64,000 nt of DNA from Streptomyces sp. NBC_00083 (GTDB taxonomy: Bacteria > Actinomycetota > Actinomycetes > Streptomycetales > Streptomycetaceae): positions 1,116,001-1,180,000 of the forward strand of contig NZ_JAPELY010000002.1 in assembly GCF_026343295.1 (NCBI RefSeq), written 5' to 3'. The notes under the pieces are model-generated. The model made no database searches, was not told the DNA's origin, and was given only the letters and a program-made list of their open reading frames with translations. Shown piece after piece: positions 1 through 8,566 of the stretch. The position numbers and the translations under genes are program-made. Position 1 is the stretch's first letter; each line of letters opens with the position of its first letter.

Positions 1-1
1 G

Positions 2-1129
2 GACGTCGCGAACGGCACCCTGCCCGAAGTCTCCTACCTGGTGCCCTCCGCGCTCGACTCCGAGCACCCGAGCGTCTCCTCGCCCGTGCACAGCGCCACC
101 ATCGTCTACAAGGTGCTCGACGCGCTCGGCAAGCACCCCGACGTCTGGCGGCACACCGTCGTCCTCATCAACTACGACGAGAACGACGGCTTCTTCGACC
201 ACGTCCCGCCGCCCGTCGCCCCGCCCGAGGTCGCCGACGAGCAGTGGCAGGGCAAGCCGACCGGGCTCGGCGCCCGTGTGCCGATGCTCGTCGTGTCGCC
301 CTGGAGCGTGGGCGGTTACGTCTGCTCCGAGGTGTTCGACCACACGTCGGTCATCCGGTTCCTGGAGCGCTGGACCGGGGTGCGGGAGCCCAACATCAGT
401 GCCTGGCGGCGTACCGTCACCGGCGATCTGACCTCCGCCTTCGACTTCACCCGCGGCAGGCGGCAGCCCGCCGTCGGCCACCCGGGGCCCATCCCGCCGC
501 TGAGCGGCCGGTGGAAGCCCGTGCCGCCCGCCGAGCAGCACATGCCCGTCCAGGAGGAGGGCACCCGGCCCGCCCGGCCGCTGCCCTACCAGCCGGACGC
601 CTACGCGCGGATCACCCAGGGCGCGCTCCAGGTGCAGCTCAGCAACAACGGCCGGGCCAGCGCCCACTTCGCGCTCTACCCGTACGCCAAGGAGTTCGCC
701 GCGCCCCAGCACAAGGACGTCCGGGGCACGGCGCAGTGGAGCGTGCCCACGGCCGGCGGGGGCTACCGGTTCACGGTGACCGGGCCCAACGGGTTCCGGC
801 GCGAGTTCGAGGGCGCCACTGCCACGGACGCCGCCGAGGTGACCTCGTACCTCGATCATCACGACCGTGACATCCATCTGACGCTCCGCAACCGCGGCCG
901 GGCGCCGGTCACCTTCACCGTGCGGCCGCTCGGCTACGCGGACGAGGCCGACCTGCGGGACTGGAGGCGGACCGTCACGGTCAAGCCCGGCCGCAGCCGC
1001 ACCGTGGTGCACTCCGCCGCCGACGCGCACGGCTGGTACGACCTCGAAGTGACCGCGGACGGCCCCACCCCCTTCCGCAGGCGCCTCATGGGCCACATCG
1101 AGAACGGCCGCCCCAGCGTCTCGGGGTGA
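2..1129 (+). CDS. Phospholipase C, phosphocholine-type (5'-truncated by window)
   Basis: The frame is open from base 2, so this is the C-terminal 375 residues of a larger protein. The family hydrolyses phospholipid head groups outside the cell. Visible hallmarks are NYDENDGFFDHV near the catalytic centre, VFDHTSVIRFLERWTGV and NISAWRRTVTGDLT, then a C-terminal beta-rich DUF756-type region ending GHIENGRPSVSG. The full-length paralogue on the minus strand at 29446-31488 has the same blocks in the same order and a Tat signal, so this protein is probably Tat-exported too; the signal lies outside the window. Proteins of this length usually carry one or two DUF756 repeats. Family assignment is secure; substrate is unknown. 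Confidence 0.93.
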   Translation, partial: DVANGTLPEVSYLVPSALDSEHPSVSSPVHSATIVYKVLDALGKHPDVWRHTVVLINYDENDGFFDHVPPPVAPPEVADEQWQGKPTGLGARVPMLVVSPWSVGGYVCSEVFDHTSVIRFLERWTGVREPNISAWRRTVTGDLTSAFDFTRGRRQPAVGHPGPIPPLSGRWKPVPPAEQHMPVQEEGTRPARPLPYQPDAYARITQGALQVQLSNNGRASAHFALYPYAKEFAAPQHKDVRGTAQWSVPTAGGGYRFTVTGPNGFRREFEGATATDAAEVTSYLDHHDRDIHLTLRNRGRAPVTFTVRPLGYADEADLRDWRRTVTVKPGRSRTVVHSAADAHGWYDLEVTADGPTPFRRRLMGHIENGRPSVSG

Positions 1130-1264
1130 CCCGAGGGGGCCCCGGGGAGTCCTCCCGCCCCGGCGGTGTGCGACCGTGCGAGGGTTGCTCAGCAGCCGGC
1201 GACCCGAGCAGGGGCCGCCGGCGCGGGCCGTGACCATGCAGGCGCACGCAGGTGGAGGAGCGGG

Positions 1265-1816
1265 ATGTTCGCACGATCGCTGGGGAACGACGGGGCCGAG
1301 CTGGGTTCCCTCGAACCGTGGCAGGCCGAGGAGTTCCTCGCCCACATGGACCGCGGGCGCGACTTCATCGGCACCTACATCCCGCTGCCCGACGTCGCGG
1401 CCGACCTGGCGTCGGCCCGCGCCTACCTCCAGATGTACGCGGACAAGGCGGCATCGGACACCGGGCGCCTGTACGGCATCCGGCTCGACGGCGTCCTCGT
1501 CGGCGGGGTCCTGTTCCGCACCTTCGACGCGGCGCAGGGCGTCTGCGAGATCGGCTGCTGGCTGGAGCCCGCGGCGGTCGGGCGGGGCCTGATCACCCGC
1601 GCGGCCACCCTGCTCATCGACTGGGCCGTCGAGGTCCGCGGCATCCACCGCGTCGAATGGCTGGCCTCCGCCGAGAACACCGCGAGCATCGGCGTGGCCA
1701 GACGGCTCGGCATGACCAGGGACGGCGTGCTCCGCGAGAGCTACCTCTACCGCGGAGTGCGCCACGACAGCGAGGTCTGGGCGGTACTCGCCCCCGAGTG
1801 GCGGGCGGGGCGTTAA
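1265..1816 (+). CDS. GNAT acetyltransferase, RimJ/RimL type
   Basis: A 183-residue protein with the GNAT layout of RimJ/RimL N-terminal protein acetyltransferases: an acceptor-side N-terminal half (EPWQAEEFLAHMD), the strand GVLVGGVLFRTFD, the acetyl-CoA loop region EPAAVGRGLITRAATLLIDWA, and the closing ENTASIGVARRLGMTRDGVLRE block. It would transfer acetyl from acetyl-CoA to an amine, possibly a protein N-terminus or a small antibiotic-like amine; nothing nearby fixes the substrate. I chose the ATG at 1265 over an upstream GTG (1166) because a GGAGGAG ribosome binding site lies four bases upstream and similarity to the family starts here. Confidence 0.88.
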   Translation: MFARSLGNDGAELGSLEPWQAEEFLAHMDRGRDFIGTYIPLPDVAADLASARAYLQMYADKAASDTGRLYGIRLDGVLVGGVLFRTFDAAQGVCEIGCWLEPAAVGRGLITRAATLLIDWAVEVRGIHRVEWLASAENTASIGVARRLGMTRDGVLRESYLYRGVRHDSEVWAVLAPEWRAGR

Positions 1817-1820
1817 GGAA

Positions 1821-1855
1821 GCTCTCAGCGGGCTCTCAGAAACGGCCCCTAGCGT
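1821..1855 (+). promoter_or_regulatory. Leaderless promoter with 11-bp direct repeat
   Basis: Two copies of GCTCTCAG start at 1821 and 1832, exactly 11 bases apart, over the expected -35 region. TAGCGT (1850-1855) ends seven bases before the ATG at 1863, so the mRNA is probably leaderless. An 11-bp repeat at this place is the usual footprint of an OmpR-family response regulator acting as an activator. The regulator is not identified. Confidence 0.55.
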
Positions 1856-1862
1856 GCCCGGC

Positions 1863-2501
1863 ATGAACGCCACCCCCGCCACGACGAAGACCGACGCCGC
1901 AACCGAGCCCACGACGGACGCCGAGACCGAGGGCGCGTCCACCACCGAGGCCGCGTCCAGCACCGGGGGAGCGACCGCCGAAACGGCCCCCGCCGCCACC
2001 GACGCCCCGGACACCGACGCCCCGGACGCCGGCGGCCCGGAGCACCTCCACGACGACGAGGACGCCCTCGACGGCGAACTCGACGCCCCGGCCGCCACCC
2101 GCCCCGGCTTCGGCGCGGGCGCGGCCGCCGTCGTCGCCGCCGCGCTCGGCGCGGTGTCGCTCAGCGGCACCTGGATGGGCAAGACCCTCTCCGAGCGCGC
2201 CACCCTCGTCGGGCAGATCAAGACCTCCCAGTCCGGCACCGCGGCCCAGCAGATCCAGGAGATCTACGGCAACTCCTGGCACACCACCGCCCTGGTCAAC
2301 GGCGTCTTCGCGCTGCTCGCCCTGATCGTCGGCGCCGCCGTGCTCGCCCGCCCCGCGTTCGGGACGCCGGGCCGCGCCGAGCAGCCGGTGTGGGTCAAGG
2401 CCGTCGCGCTGGCCGGAGTCGTCCTCGGCGTCGTCGGCCTGCTGATCTCCGCGGGCATGTACCTCGACCTGTTCGCGGCGCTGCCCAGCGCCAAGGGCTG
2501 A
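1863..2501 (+). CDS. Membrane protein with acidic Thr/Ala-rich N-terminus
   Basis: A 212-residue protein of unknown function. Residues 1-75 are low-complexity (Thr, Ala, Asp, Glu) and should be disordered and cytoplasmic. A hydrophobic segment around 80-100 is followed by a short extracytoplasmic-looking stretch (TWMGKTLSERATLVGQIKTS), then two further membrane helices (about 140-160 and 180-205). No enzyme motif is seen. The ATG at 1863 fits a leaderless transcript from TAGCGT, and the paired CTCTCAG repeats upstream suggest two-component control, which would suit an envelope-stress or quality-control role; that is inference only. Confidence 0.75.
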   Translation: MNATPATTKTDAATEPTTDAETEGASTTEAASSTGGATAETAPAATDAPDTDAPDAGGPEHLHDDEDALDGELDAPAATRPGFGAGAAAVVAAALGAVSLSGTWMGKTLSERATLVGQIKTSQSGTAAQQIQEIYGNSWHTTALVNGVFALLALIVGAAVLARPAFGTPGRAEQPVWVKAVALAGVVLGVVGLLISAGMYLDLFAALPSAKG

Positions 2502-2543
2502 GGCGACGGCGCCGAGGGCCGAGGCCACGGCGGCGTATCCGGC

Positions 2544-2584
2544 GGGGGTGCCTAAGGCGCCCCCGCCCCGCCTTAGGCACCCCC
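2544..2584. terminator. Perfect 16-bp inverted repeat (terminator or operator)
   Basis: GGGGGTGCCTAAGGCG (2544-2559) is repeated as its exact reverse complement at 2569-2584 around a 9-base C-rich loop, 43 bases after the stop of the membrane protein. A 6-bp hairpin (GGTCCG, 2585-2601) and a third CTAAGGCG (2604-2611) follow directly. There is no T tract. It may be a strong terminator, or an operator for the genes downstream. Confidence 0.55.
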
Positions 2585-2749
2585 GGTCCGCCATCCGGAC
2601 CGTCTAAGGCGCGACCCCCGTACAGATGCGGCACTCGCCCCATGCGGGAGTGGCCCCTGGGAGACGAGAGTTGAGGCATCGCAAGGGACCGGAACACCGG
2701 GCCCGAGCGACCACCCCAACCACCTCGGTCACACCCCAGGAGCCACGAG

Positions 2750-2926
2750 ATGTACGACTACGAGATCTACAAGACCCGCCAGGCCGACCTGCTGCGCCGC
2801 GCCGACCAGGAGCGCCTGGCCCGCCAGGTCCGCCGGGACGCCCGCCGCGCCGCCCGGCACAGTGGGGGCAACGGCACGGAGGGGCAGGTGAGTTCAGTGC
2901 GGAACCGGTTCGCACGGGCCGCCTGA
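2750..2926 (+). CDS. Small basic Arg/Ala-rich protein, 58 aa
   Basis: An ATG with a well-placed AGGAG (2738-2742, seven bases upstream) opens a 58-codon frame beginning MYDYEIYKTRQADLLRRA. The first 40 residues are strongly helical and Arg-rich (LRRADQERLARQVRRDARR). High GC3 and the good ribosome binding site support real coding. Short proteins starting MYDYE..K are common in streptomycetes next to LuxR-type regulators, and here one sits 174 bases before the LAL regulator start. Function unknown; a nucleic-acid- or protein-binding helix is plausible. Confidence 0.68.
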   Translation: MYDYEIYKTRQADLLRRADQERLARQVRRDARRAARHSGGNGTEGQVSSVRNRFARAA

Positions 2927-3100
2927 GCGACCCCGCCGCCCGCGATGACGACCACCCCGGCCACCCCGCCCCCGGCCCGCCCGGGACCCACCGTCCGGAC
3001 CCCGTCCCCGGCCGCCGCCCCGACCTCCTCCGGGGCCGCCTCCCAGGCCGGGGACGGACCGTCCGCCCCGATGTCGGTGGCCTGTGCGATGCTCGGCGGC

Positions 3101-6100
3101 GTGGAGACCAGGTCAGTCAGCCCCGTGTTCGTCGGCCGCGCCGAAGAGCTGCGGACATTGAACGAAGCACTCGCCCGCGCCTCGGCGGCCCAGGGGGAGC
3201 CGCAGGCGCTGCTCGTCGGCGGTGAGGCGGGGGTCGGCAAGAGCCGGCTCGTCGAGGAGTTCACCGACGCGGCCCGCGCCGTCGGCGCCGTGATCGCCAT
3301 CGGCGGCTGCGTCGAGGTCGGCGCCGACGGGCTGCCCTTCGCCCCCTTCTCGACCGCGCTGCGCGCGCTGCGCCGCCAACTGCCCGACGAGCTGGCCGCC
3401 GCGGCCGACGGCCAGGCGGAGGAGCTCGCGCTGCTCCTGCCCGAGCTGGCAAGGCCGGGCCTGCCGCTCGCACGGGAGGACGGCACGGCCCGCCTCTTCG
3501 AACTCACCGTACGGATGCTGGAGCGGATCGCCGCCGAGCGCACCGTCGTCCTCGTCCTCGAAGACCTGCACTGGGCCGACGCCTCCACCCGCCATCTGCT
3601 CACCTACCTCTTCCGCACCCTGCGGCGCGGCCGGCTCGTCGTCGTGGCCACCTACCGCGCCGACGACATCCACCGCCGCCACCCGCTGCGCCCCCTCCTC
3701 GCCGAGCTCGACCGGCTGCGCAGCGTGCGGCGCATCGAGCTGCCCCGCTTCACCCGCGCCGAGGTCCACCACCAGCTCACCGGAATCCGCGCCGCCGAAC
3801 CCGAACAGCGCCTGGTGGACGAGATCTTCGAACGCTCCGACGGCAACGCCTTCTTCGTCGAGGAACTCGTCGTGTGCGGGGACGCGGGCACCGCCTGCCC
3901 CGGCCTGAGCGACTCGCTGCGCGACCTCCTCCTGGTCCGCGTCGAGAGCCTGCCCGAGGACGCCCAGCAGGTGGTGCGGATAGCCGCCGAGGGCGGCTCC
4001 ACCGTCGAGTACCCGCTGCTCGCCGCGGTCGCCCGGCTCTCCGAGGACAAGCTCATCGAGGCCCTGCGGGCCGCCGTCGGCGCCAACATCCTGCTCCCCG
4101 CGCCGGACGGCGACGGCTACCGCTTCCGCCACTCCCTGATGCGCGAGGCCGTCAGCGACGACCTGCTGCCCGGCGAGTCCTCCCGTCTCAACCGGCGCTA
4201 CGCGCAGGCGCTCGAAGCCGACCCGTCGCTGGTGCGCGCCGACGAGCACACCACCCGGCTCGCCACCTACTGGTACCACGCGCACGACCCCGCCAAGGCG
4301 CTGCCCGTCGTGCTCCGCGCCTCCGTCGAGGCCCGTCGCCGGCACGCCTACGCCGAGCAACTGCGGCTGCTCTCGCGGGCGATGGAGCTGTGGGACGGCG
4401 TCCCCGAGGAGATACGCGCCGGGCTCAGACCCCTGGACCACGCGGGCTCCTACCCGGCCTGCGGCTGCGCCCCCGGCAGCGAGGCCCCCCTGCGCCACCT
4501 CGACCTGCTCGCCGAGTCGGTCGAGGCTGCCCGCCTCTCCGGCGACCGCGAACGCGCCCTGAAGCTCGCCAAGAAGGCCCTGCGGCTCATCGACGCCGAG
4601 AGCGGCCGGCCCTCCGAGAACGACCCGCTGCGCGCGGCCTGGTTCTGGACCCAGCTCTCCCGGTTCATCCAGAGCCTGGGCCGCGGCGACGGCTGGGCCG
4701 AGATCGCCACCGCGCAGGAACTGGTGCGCGGCCTTCCGCCGTCCCCCGTCCACGCCGAGGTGCTCGCCACCGCCGCCGGCTGGCGGATGCTGCACAAGCC
4801 GGGCGGCGACACGCTCGCCGAAGCCGAACAGGCCGTCGCCTACGCCAAGTTGGTGGAGACCGAGGAGATCGAGCTCAACGTCAGGCTCACCCTCGGCACG
4901 CTCCAACTCGACTCCGGCTCGATCGAGGAGGGCATCGCCACGATGCGCGCGGTGATCGACCGCTCCCTCGAACTGGGCCTGGTGGGCGAGGCGACCCGCG
5001 GCCATGTGAACCTCTGCTCCGGCCTGGAGGCGGTCGGCCGCTCCGCGGACGCCGTGCGCGTCGCCGACGAGGGGGTGGGCCTGGCCCAGCAGTACGGCCT
5101 GCTCGACAACGAGGCGTGGGTGCAGGCCAACCGTGCCGAGTCGCTCTTCACGCTCGGCCGCTGGGCGGAGGCCGCCGACTCCGCCGAGCGGGTCCAGCGC
5201 ACCGCGGTGAGCACCAAACCGCGCGGCAACGCCCTGATGCGCCGGGCCGATCTCGCGCTGTGCCGGGGCGAGTTGGAGCAGGCGACGGCCTTCCTCGCCG
5301 AAGCGCACGCGGCGTTCGGCAGCTACGACCCGATGGCCCAGCACGTGATCCCGCTGGCCCGGACCGCCGTGGAGTACGCCGCCGCGCAGGGCCGGATCGA
5401 GGAGGCGCGCGCCGAGCTGGCCCGCGCGGCCGAGCGCGGCTTCCCGCTCGGCACGCAGCGCTACGCCTGGCCGCTGCTGGTCGTGGCCGCCGCGATGGAA
5501 GCCGACGTACGGGGTCTGCCCTCGGCCGAGCAGGGCCGGGCCGACGCCCTCGCCCTCATCCGTGCCGCGGCCACGAGGCTTCCCACCGGCGCGCCCTCGT
5601 GGGAGGCGCTCGCTCTCGTCGTCGCCGCCGAACTGGAACGCGCCGAGGGCCGCGACACGGCGGCCCACTGGGAGGCCGCCGCCCACGCGCTGCGGCCCCT
5701 GGCCCGCCCCTACGACCTGGCCCAGGTCTGTCACCGCTGGGCCGCGGCCCTGCTCGCCGAGGGCGGCGACCGCGAGCGCGTCGCCTCGCTGCTGCACCAG
5801 GCCCATGCCGAAGCCGAGCGGCTGGACGCCCGGCCGCTGCGCGACCAGCTGGAGCTCCTCGCCCGCCGGGCCCGCCTCCCGCTGACCGCCCCCGGCCCGG
5901 TGGTGCCCGACGACCCCGCCGACCCGGTGGAGGCGCTCGGTCTCACCAGCCGCGAGCAGGACGTCCTGCGCCTGGTGGCGGCGGGCCACACCAACCGCCA
6001 GATCGCCGAGGAGCTGTACATCGCGCCGAAGACGGCGAGCGTGCACGTCTCCAACATCCTTGCCAAGCTGGGGGTTTCGGGCCGGGGCGAGGCGGCGGCC

Positions 6101-6157
6101 CTCGCGCACCGGCTCAACCTCTTCCACGACGCGGCGGCGATCACCCCCGGCCCGTGA
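3101..6157 (+). CDS. LuxR-family (LAL) ATPase transcriptional regulator
   Basis: A large regulator of about 1018 residues. The N-terminal AAA/STAND ATPase has Walker A (GEAGVGKSRLVEEF) and Walker B (VLVLEDLHWAD); the middle 500 residues are helical TPR-like repeats; the last 65 residues are a LuxR helix-turn-helix (LTSREQDVLRLVAAGHTNRQ). Such LAL proteins switch on catabolic or secondary-metabolic genes after sensing an inducer with the middle region. I prefer the GTG at 3101: GATGCT ends seven bases before it, fitting a leaderless transcript, and family similarity (VFVGRAEEL) begins shortly after. Longer starts at 3071 or 2945 are possible but add Pro/Ala-rich sequence. No pathway target is obvious nearby. 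Confidence 0.93.
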   Translation: METRSVSPVFVGRAEELRTLNEALARASAAQGEPQALLVGGEAGVGKSRLVEEFTDAARAVGAVIAIGGCVEVGADGLPFAPFSTALRALRRQLPDELAAAADGQAEELALLLPELARPGLPLAREDGTARLFELTVRMLERIAAERTVVLVLEDLHWADASTRHLLTYLFRTLRRGRLVVVATYRADDIHRRHPLRPLLAELDRLRSVRRIELPRFTRAEVHHQLTGIRAAEPEQRLVDEIFERSDGNAFFVEELVVCGDAGTACPGLSDSLRDLLLVRVESLPEDAQQVVRIAAEGGSTVEYPLLAAVARLSEDKLIEALRAAVGANILLPAPDGDGYRFRHSLMREAVSDDLLPGESSRLNRRYAQALEADPSLVRADEHTTRLATYWYHAHDPAKALPVVLRASVEARRRHAYAEQLRLLSRAMELWDGVPEEIRAGLRPLDHAGSYPACGCAPGSEAPLRHLDLLAESVEAARLSGDRERALKLAKKALRLIDAESGRPSENDPLRAAWFWTQLSRFIQSLGRGDGWAEIATAQELVRGLPPSPVHAEVLATAAGWRMLHKPGGDTLAEAEQAVAYAKLVETEEIELNVRLTLGTLQLDSGSIEEGIATMRAVIDRSLELGLVGEATRGHVNLCSGLEAVGRSADAVRVADEGVGLAQQYGLLDNEAWVQANRAESLFTLGRWAEAADSAERVQRTAVSTKPRGNALMRRADLALCRGELEQATAFLAEAHAAFGSYDPMAQHVIPLARTAVEYAAAQGRIEEARAELARAAERGFPLGTQRYAWPLLVVAAAMEADVRGLPSAEQGRADALALIRAAATRLPTGAPSWEALALVVAAELERAEGRDTAAHWEAAAHALRPLARPYDLAQVCHRWAAALLAEGGDRERVASLLHQAHAEAERLDARPLRDQLELLARRARLPLTAPGPVVPDDPADPVEALGLTSREQDVLRLVAAGHTNRQIAEELYIAPKTASVHVSNILAKLGVSGRGEAAALAHRLNLFHDAAAITPGP

Positions 6158-6159
6158 CC

Positions 6160-6210
6160 GTCCGGCCCTACGTGACGGTCGGCCCTAGGAGATGTCCGGC
6201 CCTACGTGAC
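6160..6210. repeat. Exact 17-bp direct repeat between convergent genes
   Basis: GTCCGGCCCTACGTGAC occurs at 6160-6176 and again, identically, at 6194-6210, with a partial copy (GGTCGGCCCTA, 6177-6187) between. GACCGTC/GACGGTC (6156-6180) can also pair as a hairpin. The second copy contains the stop codon of the convergent lipoprotein gene. It probably serves as part of a bidirectional terminator. Confidence 0.5.
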
Positions 6211-7353
6211 GTCCAGCTCCAGGATGCGGTCGTCGCCGGGCTTGGGGGTGCCGCGCGAATCGGTGTTGTTGGTGAGCGCCCAGAGCTTGCCCGGCCCGGC
6301 CGCGAGCACGGTGCGCAGCCGTCCGTACCGGCCGGTGAGGAACGCCTCGGGAGCGGCGAGCGCCGTGGTGCCGTTCAGCGGGACGCGCCACAGCCGCTCG
6401 CCCTTGAGCGCGGCCAGCCACACCGAGCCGCCGGTGTACGCGATTCCGCTGGGGGAGGCCTCCGAGGTCTTCCACTGCGCGACCGGGTCGACATAGCCGG
6501 GCTTGCCGCCCCGGCCCTCCACGACGGGCCAGCCGTAGTTCTTGCCGGGCTCGATGTAGTTGAGCTCGTCCCAGGTGTCCTGCCCGAACTCCGAGGCCCA
6601 CAGCCGGTTCTCGCTGTCCCAGGCGAGGCCCTGCACATTGCGGTGCCCGGGGGAGTACACGACGGAGTCCGCGTCCGGATTGCCGTACGCGGGCTGCCCG
6701 TCGGGCGTCATCCGCAGGATCTTCCCGCCGAGCGACGTCTTGTCCTGGGCCAGCCCCCGGTCACCGGTCTCACCGGTCCCGGCGTAGAGCATCCGGTCGG
6801 GGCCGAAGGCGATCTGCCCGCCGTTGTGGACGGTGCCCTTGGGGATGCCGCGCAGGATCGTGTCGGGCGCCCCCAACTGCTGGCCCGCGGGACGCTTCGG
6901 GTCGTAGTTCATCCGGGCGATGCGGTTGTCGGACTCGGTGGTGAAGTACGCGTAGACCAGGTGGTCGGCGCCGTACGTGGGGGAGAGGGCGAGACCGAGC
7001 AGGCCGCCCTCGCCCTGGTGGTCGACGCCCGGCACGCTGCCCACCGCGGACTTCGCGCCGGTCGTGGTGTCCACGTGCAGGACGGAGCCGTCGTCCCGGG
7101 AGCCGACGAGGAGGCCTCCCTCGGGGAGCGCCGCGATGCCCCAGGGAGACCTGAGGTCCTGGACGACGGTCCTTGCCACCTTCACCGAGCCCTTGGCGGG
7201 CGGGAGTTGGACGCTGGGCGTCGCGGCCGGGGAGGCCGCCCCGGCCCCGGAGGCCGAGCCCTGCCCGCGCGGCTGCGGGGTGCCGGAGGAGCAGCCGGCC
7301 GCGAGCACGAGCGCGGTGGCGGCCAGGGCGGTGGCCACGGTGGTTCGTCGCAC
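6202..7353 (-). CDS. PQQ-type sugar (glucose/sorbosone) dehydrogenase lipoprotein
   Basis: A 383-residue exported lipoprotein. It has a short signal with lipobox (ALVLAAGCSSG), a Ser/Ala-rich linker, then the six-bladed beta-propeller of soluble quinoprotein sugar dehydrogenases: SPWGIAALPEGGLLVGSRD, GGLLGLALSPTYG, HNGGQIAFGPDRMLYAGTGE, LGGKILRMTPDG, GHRNVQGLAWD and NYGWP. It would oxidise a sugar or aldose end at the outer face of the membrane using a quinone cofactor; many homologues have no proven substrate. The GTG at 7353 is preceded by AAGGGA at a suitable distance. Convergent with the LAL regulator; no pqq genes in the window. Confidence 0.88.
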   Translation of the reverse strand: MRRTTVATALAATALVLAAGCSSGTPQPRGQGSASGAGAASPAATPSVQLPPAKGSVKVARTVVQDLRSPWGIAALPEGGLLVGSRDDGSVLHVDTTTGAKSAVGSVPGVDHQGEGGLLGLALSPTYGADHLVYAYFTTESDNRIARMNYDPKRPAGQQLGAPDTILRGIPKGTVHNGGQIAFGPDRMLYAGTGETGDRGLAQDKTSLGGKILRMTPDGQPAYGNPDADSVVYSPGHRNVQGLAWDSENRLWASEFGQDTWDELNYIEPGKNYGWPVVEGRGGKPGYVDPVAQWKTSEASPSGIAYTGGSVWLAALKGERLWRVPLNGTTALAAPEAFLTGRYGRLRTVLAAGPGKLWALTNNTDSRGTPKPGDDRILELDVT

Positions 7354-7478
7354 GGTGGTGGTTCCCTTCGACGGGGTCGATGCGGTGGGCCCATTCTGGC
7401 GGTCCGGGCACCCCCGCCCCGCCCGACTGTCCGACCGCCCGAACGCGCGCGACGCCGGGCACCCGCACGCCGCCCCGG

Positions 7479-8492
7479 TCAGTCGCGTGCCGCCGGGAGC
7501 GCCGCGAGGTCGGCCAGGTCGCGCGGGGTGAGGGAGAGCTCCGCCGCGCGGGCGTTCTCGCGCACCCACTCGGCGCGCTTGGCACCGGGCACGGGGACGA
7601 CCTGGTCGCCGAGGCGCAGCAGCCAGGCCAGCGCCACCTGGCCCGGGGTCGCCCCGTGCCGCTCGGCGATCCGGCGCAGGCCCGCCACCACGGGCTGGTT
7701 GGCCGCCATCATCTCCGCGGTGAAGCGGGGGTGGCGGGCCCGTATGTCGTCCGGCTCGAAGCCCTGGCCCGGGGTGAGCGTGCCGGTGAGGAAGCCGTTG
7801 CCCAGCGGCATCGCGGCCAGCAGGGCCACACCGCGTGGCGTGCACCACGGGAGCAGCGCGTCGAGGGCCTCCCGCGACCACACGGACAGCTCCGCCTGCA
7901 CGGCGGCGACCGGGAAGACCTGCTGCACGCGCTGGAGCTGCCGCACCGTCGACTCGTACCGGCCCACGTGCAGCCCGTGCACCCCGGCCACCGGCGCCGT
8001 GCGCCGCACCGCCCGCGCGCCCATCGCGCTGAGCCCGAGCGCGCGCACCTTCCCCGCCGTCACCAGCTCCGCCATCGCGCCCCAGGTCTCCTCGACGGGG
8101 ACCTCGGGGTCGGCGCGGTGCAGCAGGTACAGGTCGATGACCTCGGTCCCCAGGCGGCGCAGTGAGGCGTCGCAGGCCCGACGCACGTACCCGGGGCGGC
8201 CGTTGGCGACCACGTGCTGGTCGCCGCCGACCAGGAGCCCGCACTTGGTGGTGACGAACGCCTCGGCCCTGCGCTCCTTGAGCACCCGGCCGATCAGCAG
8301 CTCGTTGGTGAACGGGCCGTACATGTCGGCGGTGTCCAGCAGATTCGAGCCGGTGTCCAGGGCCGCGTGCAGGGCCCCGACGGAGCGGTCGAGGTCCTGT
8401 TGCGAGCTGGTGTAGCCCCAGCTCATCGGCATGCAGCCGAGCCCGATCGCACCCGCCCGCAGGGCCCCCGCCCCGATTGTCCTGCGCTCCAC
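7479..8492 (-). CDS. Aldo/keto reductase
   Basis: A 337-residue (alpha/beta)8 NAD(P)H oxidoreductase. The expected tetrad is visible: Asp and Tyr in LLDTADMYG, Lys in VTTKCG, His in YLLHRADP. C-terminal cofactor residues are in VPVPGAKRAEWVRENARAAE. Sequence style is that of the broad YhdN/IolS-like group acting on small aldehydes or ketones; natural substrate unknown. The GTG at 8492 follows a GGAGGG ribosome binding site. It lies upstream of the lipoprotein dehydrogenase on the same strand (125-base gap) and is divergent from the 2-hydroxyacid dehydrogenase. Confidence 0.9.
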   Translation of the reverse strand: MERRTIGAGALRAGAIGLGCMPMSWGYTSSQQDLDRSVGALHAALDTGSNLLDTADMYGPFTNELLIGRVLKERRAEAFVTTKCGLLVGGDQHVVANGRPGYVRRACDASLRRLGTEVIDLYLLHRADPEVPVEETWGAMAELVTAGKVRALGLSAMGARAVRRTAPVAGVHGLHVGRYESTVRQLQRVQQVFPVAAVQAELSVWSREALDALLPWCTPRGVALLAAMPLGNGFLTGTLTPGQGFEPDDIRARHPRFTAEMMAANQPVVAGLRRIAERHGATPGQVALAWLLRLGDQVVPVPGAKRAEWVRENARAAELSLTPRDLADLAALPAARD

Positions 8493-8566
8493 CTGGCCGG
8501 ATCCCTCCCTCGTCGCTCCCCAAACTAACCCGGGGCCTCCCGGCGCCTTCGCATAGCCTCCTGACC

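Noticed and set aside
3113..6127. A 1004-codon open frame on the minus strand opposite the LAL regulator.
   Set aside because: In 70%+ GC DNA with strong third-position bias the antisense frame is long by default. It has no domain, no ribosome binding site and a Gly/Val/Ala composition typical of a shadow frame.
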